From the NCBI RefSeq assembly GCF_018122655.1, contig NZ_JAGRQC010000001.1, positions 1,178,001-1,242,000 of the forward strand: a DNA stretch of 64,000 nucleotides, read 5' to 3'. Below, in pieces: positions 57,396 to 64,000 of this stretch. The stretch is from Stakelama marina (lineage in GTDB: Bacteria > Pseudomonadota > Alphaproteobacteria > Sphingomonadales > Sphingomonadaceae). A program made the position numbers and the translations under genes. The first letter of the stretch is position 1. Every line of letters begins with the position of its first letter. Under the pieces are notes generated by a model. It did no database searches. It saw only the letters and a list, made by a program, of their open reading frames with translations, and was not told the DNA's origin.

Positions 57396-58886
57396 TCACG
57401 CGATGCGATCGCCGCAATACCCTCTCAGGAATTCCTCGTGCGCCGGCATCGCGTCTACCGCGGCGGCGATATCGGCCCGCAGGCCGTCGAGCACGTCGCG
57501 CAATCGTTCGCGAGGCATGATCTGGCCCATATGATGATAGCCCTGCGGGTCGAGGCGCTGGCCGAGCATCACCTGCAACCATGAATCGACGCGGAACAGT
57601 TCGTCCGAAGCCTGATACGCCTGTGCGCCTTCGCGGAACAGTTCGATCCGCGACGCCAGCGTGTCGGGAATATCCATCGTTCGGCAATGTTCCCAGAACG
57701 ATGAATCGGTGCGCTCGGTAAGGTGATAGTGGAGAATGATGAAGTCGCGCACGGCCTCAAGCTCGCGCCTTGCCAGATCATTGAACCGGTCGCGCAAGGC
57801 AGGGGTCACGCCCGCGAACGGGAACAACTGCAGCAACCGCGTGACGCCGATCATGATCAGGTGGATGCTGGTCGATTCGAGCGGCTCGACGAAGCCGGAC
57901 GAAAGGCCAAGCGCGACACAATTCGCGTTCCACGCCTTTCGCCGTTGCCCGGTGCGATATGCGATCAAGCGCGGATCACTTGTCGGTTCGGCGTCGATGG
58001 CGCCGAGCAGCAAGTCGTGCGCGGCGGAATCCTCCATATGCGCGCTGCTATAAACCAGCCCGTTGCCGATGCGCTCCTGAAGCGGAATGCGCCAGCGCCA
58101 GCCCCCTGCATGTGCAATCGCGCGGGTATAGGGCAACGCCGGACCGGTCGGTTGCGTCTGAACGGCAAGCGCACGGTCGGTCGGCAACCAGTGCGACCAG
58201 TCGTCGAAGCCGGTTTGAAGTGCGTCCTCTATCAGCAGCGACCGGAAACCGGTGCAGTCGATGAACAAATCGCCCGCGACGCGTTCGCCCGATTCGAGGG
58301 CCAGCGCGGTAATGAGTCCGCTCTCCGAATCGCGCTCAACACGCCGAATGCGCCCCTCGATACGGCGCACACCTGAACTTTCGCCGATGGTGCGGAGAAA
58401 CCGGCCATATGCGGTAGCGTCGAGGTGATAGGCATAGTTCAGCGTTGCGCCGTCACCAGTCGCGAAACGGCCGCGCTCGGCCGCCTGCAATTCGAAGCAA
58501 TAATCGCCTAGCGGCCCGGCTATCCCTTCTTCGCGACCGTGCAGCCAGAAGTGCTGGAACCCGCCCATCCATGTCGAACGTCCGACCTCGCCGAACGAGT
58601 GGATATATCGGTCGCCCTCGCGCGCCCAGTTTTCGAACGCGATGCCGAGTTTGAAGGTGGCTTGCGTCGCGCGCATGAATTCGCGCTCGTCGATGCCGAG
58701 AAACTGGTGGAAGGTGCGAATTGTGGGGATCGTCGCCTCGCCGACGCCGACCGTGCCGATCGCGTCGGATTCAACGAGTACAACCTCGACCAGCGCACCC
58801 AGTTGCCGCGCGATTGCCGCCGCCGCACACCAGCCCGCCGTGCCTCCGCCGGCGACGACGACTTTGCGGACCTGTTGTTCGGTCAT
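57396..58886 (-). CDS. Flavin-dependent tryptophan-halogenase-family enzyme
   Basis: A 496-aa FAD enzyme. The FAD motif is VVVAGGGTAGWCAAA, and the halogenase motif W263-R-W-R-I-P268 is intact. Lys79 (TFKLGIAFENW) and Glu337 (PLEST) sit where the catalytic Lys and Glu of PrnA/RebH are. Active halogenation is therefore possible. Close context, TonB receptor, SapC and JmjC protein, is that of BrvH-like enzymes whose natural substrate is uncertain. No flavin reductase gene is adjacent. Confidence 0.88.
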   Translation of the reverse strand: MTEQQVRKVVVAGGGTAGWCAAAAIARQLGALVEVVLVESDAIGTVGVGEATIPTIRTFHQFLGIDEREFMRATQATFKLGIAFENWAREGDRYIHSFGEVGRSTWMGGFQHFWLHGREEGIAGPLGDYCFELQAAERGRFATGDGATLNYAYHLDATAYGRFLRTIGESSGVRRIEGRIRRVERDSESGLITALALESGERVAGDLFIDCTGFRSLLIEDALQTGFDDWSHWLPTDRALAVQTQPTGPALPYTRAIAHAGGWRWRIPLQERIGNGLVYSSAHMEDSAAHDLLLGAIDAEPTSDPRLIAYRTGQRRKAWNANCVALGLSSGFVEPLESTSIHLIMIGVTRLLQLFPFAGVTPALRDRFNDLARRELEAVRDFIILHYHLTERTDSSFWEHCRTMDIPDTLASRIELFREGAQAYQASDELFRVDSWLQVMLGQRLDPQGYHHMGQIMPRERLRDVLDGLRADIAAAVDAMPAHEEFLRGYCGDRIA

Positions 58887-58897
58887 CCCCCTCCCCT

Positions 58898-59944
58898 TCA
58901 GCGATTGAGCCGATTGAGCAACTGCGCGCGCAACCTGCGGGCGTTCATCGCATCGAGTGGCGCCAGCGGCCCGCGCGCGGCTTCGGGAAGATGCGCGCCA
59001 GCCTGCCCGGCATCTCCGAACACGTAATAGTTGAACAGCGCATGCCAGCCTCGCTTCTCCTCTTCGGGCCGGTCACGCAGGGAAAGGAGGCCGTGGAGCA
59101 GCGTATTCATCGGCGTATCCATGAATGGCGGGGAAGCGTTCCACCAATAGTTGATGAGGATGTTGAAACCGTCCAATGCTTCGACCTGGTGCCACCACAG
59201 CGCCGGAAAGAAGATGGCGTCGCCCGGCTCGAGCTCCGCTACCTCGCCGGCGGCAACGGCTTCTGCAAATCGCGGATAGCGATCGAGGTCGGGCGCATCG
59301 AAATCGACCATGCTGATAACCTGTCCGCCCGGCGTCGGCTCCAGCGGTCCGGGGTAGAGATTTTCCACCTGATCCGGCGGAAACAGCGTAAATCGGCGGC
59401 GTCCCGCAACGCAGCATGCGATGTTGTTCGACATGTCGAAATGCGCGGCCGCAGTCGTTTGCCCGCCGATCCAGATGCTGACCAGCGGGGGCACCGCTTC
59501 GAATACAGGATGATCGAGCGACAGATCGTTTTCCGACCGCAAGCCGGGAAGGTACAGATCGCAATCGGTTGATCCGATATAGCGGGCGGGCGTCTGATCG
59601 CCCTCATCGCTCCCTACGATCCGCTCGAGAAACTCGCCGAGCGGCACGCGTTCGCTCGTGAAGTTCATCCTGGTCGCGCTGTCGTCGTAGAAAAAGCGCG
59701 GCCCTGCGCCCGGCTCGCCAGTATAGGCAGTCACGGGGCGTCCTTCGTAGAAGCGCGCGAGATATTCCGTCGCGGCGCGTGGTCCCGCAATCCCGGCGCG
59801 GGTGAGCGGCCAGTCGCCAGCGACCCCTTTCAGCACCGTCGGACGGTTCTCGGCGATCAGGGACTCGAAGGGGATGGCGCAGGGGTCGACATCATCGAGC
59901 ACCCTTACCGCACGCGTGACCTTCAAGTTTCCGTGTCCGCCCAT
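58898..59944 (-). CDS. JmjC/cupin-like Fe(II) oxygenase
   Basis: A 348-aa protein. H168-x-D170 (AHFDMSNN) and H252 (WWHQVEAL) form a likely iron facial triad in a JmjC-type cupin fold. Family members are often 2-oxoglutarate oxygenases acting on proteins or small molecules. The gene lies between sapC (3 bases) and the halogenase (11 bases) on the same strand. Confidence 0.82.
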   Translation of the reverse strand: MGGHGNLKVTRAVRVLDDVDPCAIPFESLIAENRPTVLKGVAGDWPLTRAGIAGPRAATEYLARFYEGRPVTAYTGEPGAGPRFFYDDSATRMNFTSERVPLGEFLERIVGSDEGDQTPARYIGSTDCDLYLPGLRSENDLSLDHPVFEAVPPLVSIWIGGQTTAAAHFDMSNNIACCVAGRRRFTLFPPDQVENLYPGPLEPTPGGQVISMVDFDAPDLDRYPRFAEAVAAGEVAELEPGDAIFFPALWWHQVEALDGFNILINYWWNASPPFMDTPMNTLLHGLLSLRDRPEEEKRGWHALFNYYVFGDAGQAGAHLPEAARGPLAPLDAMNARRLRAQLLNRLNR

Positions 59945-59947
59945 GAC

Positions 59948-60670
59948 TTACCCGGCGGCGCCGATTCGGTTCTTGCGTTCGATCAGGCGTTGAACGTTGC
60001 CCAGCGACGACATCGCCCAAACGGCGGGCCGTAGAAAATCCTCCGCATTGAGCCGAGCAAGCGCATCGCCGTCCAAGGTCGCGAACCGATCCTGCCCGAT
60101 GGTGAAAAAGCTCGTCAGGTCGATCTGCTGCTCGTCATTCAGCCGGATTTCCACCGACACCGGCTCGACAAGGTCATGGGCGGCAAAGGCGTCAAACATC
60201 GGCTTGTTACGCTGAAGCCCGACGTAAAGCCGACGCAGCGCATCCGACATACCCTCCAGCAGCGGGGTGTTACCGCCATGTTCGAGGAAAATCGGTTCGC
60301 CCTCATCGCGACTGACCCGCGGGTGATCGAGGTCGATCTGGATCATCGGCTCGGCCGCCTCGTCGTCCTCGCCGCGCTGCAATCCGATCGAAAAAGGTCC
60401 TCGTTGCTGGATCGCGGGGATATAGCGCGCATCCCAACGCTCACCATCGAGAAACAGATTTTCCTCCGGCGCGAGCCCGAGCAGCGCCACGGCCTGGAAT
60501 TCGTCCTGCTCATCCTTGCGGAAAAAGATGGGATATTCGCGCGCCACGGCCTCGAACTCGGTCGGAAAAATCAACGCTTGCGAAATCGCGTCGCCAAATT
60601 CCGCGCCATGGCCCGTCCGAATGCGCAGATCGTGGTGGTCGACATTGTTCAAAAGCGCCAGGTTGGCCAT
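59948..60670 (-). CDS. SapC family protein
   Basis: A 240-aa SapC-type protein, starting MANLALLNNVDHHDLRI and ending near NRIGAAG. SapC proteins are usually found beside TonB receptors and halogenase-like enzymes; their molecular role is unclear. The start at 60670 was picked from family length; an upstream frame continues. Confidence 0.85.
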   Translation of the reverse strand: MANLALLNNVDHHDLRIRTGHGAEFGDAISQALIFPTEFEAVAREYPIFFRKDEQDEFQAVALLGLAPEENLFLDGERWDARYIPAIQQRGPFSIGLQRGEDDEAAEPMIQIDLDHPRVSRDEGEPIFLEHGGNTPLLEGMSDALRRLYVGLQRNKPMFDAFAAHDLVEPVSVEIRLNDEQQIDLTSFFTIGQDRFATLDGDALARLNAEDFLRPAVWAMSSLGNVQRLIERKNRIGAAG

Positions 60671-60731
60671 GTCTCGATCAAGCCTTTCATTGTGCCGGCG
60701 ACACGATAACAGGTTGCGGCGCATAGTGGAA

Positions 60732-60755
60732 AAGGCCGCTGCAAGCAGCGGCCTT
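60732..60755 (-). terminator. Intra-cluster hairpin between TonB receptor and sapC
   Basis: On the minus strand AAGGCCGCTG pairs with CAGCGGCCTT over a CTTG loop, followed by TTCC. It sits after the receptor stop (60785) and before sapC (60670). It probably lowers read-through rather than stopping it fully, as the T run is short. Confidence 0.65.
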
Positions 60756-60784
60756 CCCCCTTTTATCACCTCCGATGCATGGCA

Positions 60785-63700
60785 TCAGAAGCGATAGCTG
60801 AGCCCCAGATAATAGCGGGCATCAAGCTCTTGCGCGAACCACATGTCGTTTACGTCACGACCATATGTCCGCAGATCTTCGTTGGTCATGTTCACGCCTT
60901 GGACCGATACCGTCATGCTCGGCGTGATGTCGTAGCTGACGCTCATGTCGAGCGTACCGAACGGCGCCACGAACACCGGGTTACGGTCGTTCCCGCCGCG
61001 GTTGGTCTGGGTAAGGTATTTGTCGCGCCAGTTGTAGCTGAGACGGGCGGAAATACCGTATTTTTCATAGATCAGCGTCCCGCTCGCGGTATCGGACAGG
61101 CCGAGCAGGGCGAACTGGTTCACCGATGGCGGCGCGCCGACATCGATCCCGACATCTCCGCGCACGATGGTATAGGCGCCGGCAACACCGAAGCCCGTAT
61201 TGCCGATGAACCATTGCCCGGCGATTTCAAATCCATGGAGATGCGCCTCGCGATTGTTGATCGGACGCGAGACGGCGAACTGGAACAGCGGGTCGTTGGC
61301 ATTCGGAGAAATGTCGTACGCACCCAGCGTACTGTCGACAAATCCCTGATCGAGCGCTCCATTGGAGTAGTGCGCCTGGAACTGCTGAAGTGCCGTATTG
61401 AGGTTTCCGGTATTCTGATAGAGCGCCGCCAATGTGAACAGGTTCACATCGGTCGTATCGACATTGATGTCGCGCAGCGCCTGGAACGCGTCGCCCGACA
61501 GAGTTCCGGGCTGAGCGGAACTCGGATCACGCAGGCCGAACAGCGGCTCCGTTGTCTGCCCGGTGCCGACGAAGTTGCGCACGCGTTTGTCGAAAAAGCC
61601 AACCGAAAGATAGCTGGATGGCTTGAAATACCATTCGAGCGACGCGTCGAAATTGTTCGACAGCAACGGTTGCAGGTTGGCGTTGCCGGTTGATCCTGAA
61701 GCCACGCCGCCATTTGCCGTCGGCCGTGGCGGCGTGCCAACCGTGGTGGCGACGAACAGGTTACCGTAATCGGGCCGGGCGAGCGTTTCGCCCCAGGACA
61801 CGCGACCGACCAGTTTGTCGGTCAGGTTGATCTTGAAATCCATCGCCGGCAACAGCGCGGTGTAACCGCCCTTTTGCGTCACCGGCTGCGTGTCGTTGCT
61901 AAGCTGGACGGTGAAGTCATTGTCGCTCAGCCAGACGATCGCCTGCGGAACCGCCAGCAGCGACGTGGATGTCACACGGGTATCCGCATAACGTGCGCCG
62001 ATGACGAGGTTGGCATCGTGATCGGCAATAGCGCCGTTCCATTCCAACTGGCCGTAGAAGGCAAAAGTGTCTTCCTTGACCTCGTTGTTTTCCTGGTTGG
62101 TCGTGTTCACCGGATTGCCCATCTGCGCATAGACCGGCGACAAGGCATTATAGAGCTTGGTCGCGTCGGCGCGGAAGGACGTCAGGAGCGGCTGCGCCGT
62201 CCCTGGCGTGAAGTGCTTGAACTTGCACACTTCGCAAAAGGTCGTGATGAGGTCGCCGGCATATTGCTGCACATCGCCGACGTTGAGTATGCCCCAGTCG
62301 CCGAGTGTCTGCTGGGTCTGCGTCCGGGCCTGGTTCATGCGCGTCGTGCGGTATTCGGCGCCAGCGGAGAATTTGGTGTCACCGCCGAGATCCCAGCCGA
62401 AATCGCCTCGGATTTCCTTGATCCGCTGCTCCTGGCTGGACGTAACGGTCCGCGCGACCTGGCTGCCGAGATCGCCGAGATCGATGGCACCGTTGCCATT
62501 GCCCTTGATCGCATCGTTGACGGTGATGTCCTGCACCGGGAAGCCGCTGCTGTAATCGACCGACTGCGCGGCCACGACTGGCGCGCCGATGCTGACGAGC
62601 GTCGAGCTGTTGCCGTTGGGATTGTCGGGATCGCTCGTCGACTTGCCGATATGACCGTCGAGCGCGAAGGTCATGTTCTCGGCAAAGTCCCATTTGACGT
62701 TCAGACCAACGTCCCAGAGCTTGTTCTTCTGCGCACGATATTGCTGTTCGAAGCCTTCATCCTTCACGCCGTTGATATTTTCGTGAAGGAAGACCGTCGT
62801 TGCCACGGGATCGGCAGCGTCGAAGCGCACCTGATCGAACGGGCGATTGAACCAGTTGGTCTGGTCGCCGCGCTGCTCGGTCTGACGATTCTGCGCATAT
62901 AGTCCATCCGCCGTGATGGTCAGCGAATCGATCGGGCGAAACTGCATGACCAACTGCCCGTTCAGGCGCTCGCGCGTGCCTTCCGAAAAATCGTACCGGC
63001 TATCGTTCGGCACGGCGACGAGCGTATTGGGGTCGCTCGGCGCATTTTCGATCTGCGTCGTGCCGTCCGACTTCACGAAGCCGTTGGCCGGGTCGATGAA
63101 TTGCGAATAGGTTCGGATGTTCCACGCGTTCGACGTCGCCGATGCGGTAGCGTAATTGCGCTTCTGATACGCGCCGAACAATGCCACGCCGAAGCGGTTC
63201 TCCGGATCGGTGTAATTCACGAAACCCGAAAGCTCGGGCGTGATTTTCGATCGGTCGCTGACCCGCCGGTCCATGCTGGTGTCATAGAGCGCCTTGGCCG
63301 CAACGCTACCGCTCAGGCCCGACTTGGTCGCATCGAGCGGATGGCGCGTGATGATGTTGATCGTCGCGCCGATCCCGCCGGATGGGACCGCAGCGCGCGC
63401 GGTCTTGTATACTTCCAGCGTCTGCACGCCCTCGGAAGCGAGATTGGCGAAATTGAACGACCGCCCCGTGCCGCTTGAATAATCGGCGTTCTGATCGCCG
63501 CCGACCGTGGCGACATTCGCGGTCGGCAATTGTCGACCGTTCAGCGTGACCAGGTTGAAGCTCGGTCCGAAACCACGAACGGTGACTTCCGAACCCTCTC
63601 CATTGGTACGGTCGATCGATACGCCGGTAATGCGCTGGAGCGATTCCGCCAGATTGTTGTCGGGGAACTTGCCGATGTCCTCGGCCGAGATCGCATCGAC

Positions 63701-63958
63701 GACGCCGTTCGAATTGCGCTTGATGTCGATCGCCTTGTCGAGGCTGGCGCGGATGCCGGTGACGACGATTTCGTTGTCGGTCGCATCCTGGCCCGGCGTC
63801 GCGGCCGCTGCGGGCGTTGCCTGGGCTCCGCTGTCGGCATCGGTGGTCTGCGCCATTGCCCCGGGCACAAGCGCACACAAGGCGAGCGACGACGCACCCG
63901 TCAACAACGCCGCCCGAGCCGGTGCAGCAGACATAATTCTGGCGTAAAGATTGCCCAT
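60785..63958 (-). CDS. TonB-dependent outer-membrane receptor (Caulobacter type)
   Basis: A 1057-aa receptor. Signal peptide is about 35 residues, ending MAQ. TonB box and plug begin NEIVVTGIRASLDKAIDIK and continue with the FPDNNLAESLQRITGVSI motif typical of TIGR01782-like receptors. The barrel ends ARYYLGLSYRF. GAGGGGAG sits 5 bases before the ATG. It heads the cluster that continues with sapC, the JmjC protein and the halogenase. It probably imports a large glycan or aromatic ligand. Confidence 0.93.
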   Translation of the reverse strand: MGNLYARIMSAAPARAALLTGASSLALCALVPGAMAQTTDADSGAQATPAAAATPGQDATDNEIVVTGIRASLDKAIDIKRNSNGVVDAISAEDIGKFPDNNLAESLQRITGVSIDRTNGEGSEVTVRGFGPSFNLVTLNGRQLPTANVATVGGDQNADYSSGTGRSFNFANLASEGVQTLEVYKTARAAVPSGGIGATINIITRHPLDATKSGLSGSVAAKALYDTSMDRRVSDRSKITPELSGFVNYTDPENRFGVALFGAYQKRNYATASATSNAWNIRTYSQFIDPANGFVKSDGTTQIENAPSDPNTLVAVPNDSRYDFSEGTRERLNGQLVMQFRPIDSLTITADGLYAQNRQTEQRGDQTNWFNRPFDQVRFDAADPVATTVFLHENINGVKDEGFEQQYRAQKNKLWDVGLNVKWDFAENMTFALDGHIGKSTSDPDNPNGNSSTLVSIGAPVVAAQSVDYSSGFPVQDITVNDAIKGNGNGAIDLGDLGSQVARTVTSSQEQRIKEIRGDFGWDLGGDTKFSAGAEYRTTRMNQARTQTQQTLGDWGILNVGDVQQYAGDLITTFCEVCKFKHFTPGTAQPLLTSFRADATKLYNALSPVYAQMGNPVNTTNQENNEVKEDTFAFYGQLEWNGAIADHDANLVIGARYADTRVTSTSLLAVPQAIVWLSDNDFTVQLSNDTQPVTQKGGYTALLPAMDFKINLTDKLVGRVSWGETLARPDYGNLFVATTVGTPPRPTANGGVASGSTGNANLQPLLSNNFDASLEWYFKPSSYLSVGFFDKRVRNFVGTGQTTEPLFGLRDPSSAQPGTLSGDAFQALRDINVDTTDVNLFTLAALYQNTGNLNTALQQFQAHYSNGALDQGFVDSTLGAYDISPNANDPLFQFAVSRPINNREAHLHGFEIAGQWFIGNTGFGVAGAYTIVRGDVGIDVGAPPSVNQFALLGLSDTASGTLIYEKYGISARLSYNWRDKYLTQTNRGGNDRNPVFVAPFGTLDMSVSYDITPSMTVSVQGVNMTNEDLRTYGRDVNDMWFAQELDARYYLGLSYRF

Positions 63959-64000
63959 CAGTTCTCCCCTCTTGTCCTGCCGGCCCGCATGGGTCGGCGA

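Noticed and set aside
57073..57534. A 153-codon plus-strand frame overlapping the halogenase 3' end
   Set aside because: It runs antisense to a well-supported gene, and its sequence lacks family resemblance or a ribosome site.

Overview
This window looks like chromosomal DNA of a sphingomonad (Alphaproteobacteria, Sphingomonadales). The evidence is the high GC content, two very large TonB-dependent receptors, SPOR-domain lipoproteins, the imuA-imuB-dnaE2 mutasome with a GTTC-N7-GTTC LexA box, Flp-type pilins and gene orders familiar from Sphingomonas relatives. No phage, insertion sequence, CRISPR array or rRNA was seen. There is one tRNA. Gene density is very high, and many neighbours overlap by 1 to 14 bases.

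Layout. 1-2171: end of pyrB and a dihydroorotase-like gene that has lost its metal ligands. 2182-6026: a ParA-type ATPase and a small basic partner, flanked by two SPOR proteins. 6038-11439: serB, miaA and the branched-chain amino-acid genes ilvB, ilvH and ilvC, with two REP-like intergenic repeats. 11526-15125: YceI, a free-standing BLUF photoreceptor, leuA behind a Leu-codon leader peptide, and folE. 15354-18434: a TonB-dependent receptor. 18493-23975: the SOS mutasome operon with its LexA operator. 24052-27779: tRNA-Arg(CCT), a nitrilase-family amidase, glutaredoxin, ComF, a methyltransferase and MutT. 27823-28289: two Flp pilins, the second too short for most gene callers. 28398-33908: accA, xerD, a secreted repeat-like protein with a 45-aa membrane protein overlapping its start, then aroK and aroB. 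33924-38468: DUF423, KefB-type antiporter, Fe-S scaffold, CvpA and RadA. 38670-42093: glycosyltransferase, RarA and a DUF429 nuclease-like protein. 42101-46370: a three-gene ABC export system. 46525-54212: a complete eight-gene cbb3 oxidase operon (ccoNOQPGHIS). 54296-55980: alternative oxidase, group III truncated haemoglobin and a divergent NsrR-type regulator. 56033-57058: two paralogous lipoproteins. 57396-63958: TonB receptor, SapC, JmjC/cupin-like oxygenase and flavin-dependent halogenase.

The most striking system is 54213-55980. A NsrR-like Fe-S regulator is divergent from a truncated haemoglobin-alternative oxidase operon. Two 17-bp palindromes matching the NsrR operator pattern lie between them, and the cbb3 operon lies directly downstream on the same strand. 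It reads as a nitric-oxide-responsive branch of the respiratory chain: haem-copper oxidase for low oxygen, and a haem-free, NO-tolerant oxidase plus a globin when NO is present. The second notable block is the TonB receptor-SapC-JmjC-halogenase cluster, which probably captures and modifies an unknown carbohydrate-linked or aromatic substrate.

Starts were chosen by hand from Shine-Dalgarno spacing, family N-termini and overlaps. Functions rest on motifs read by eye, not on database searches.
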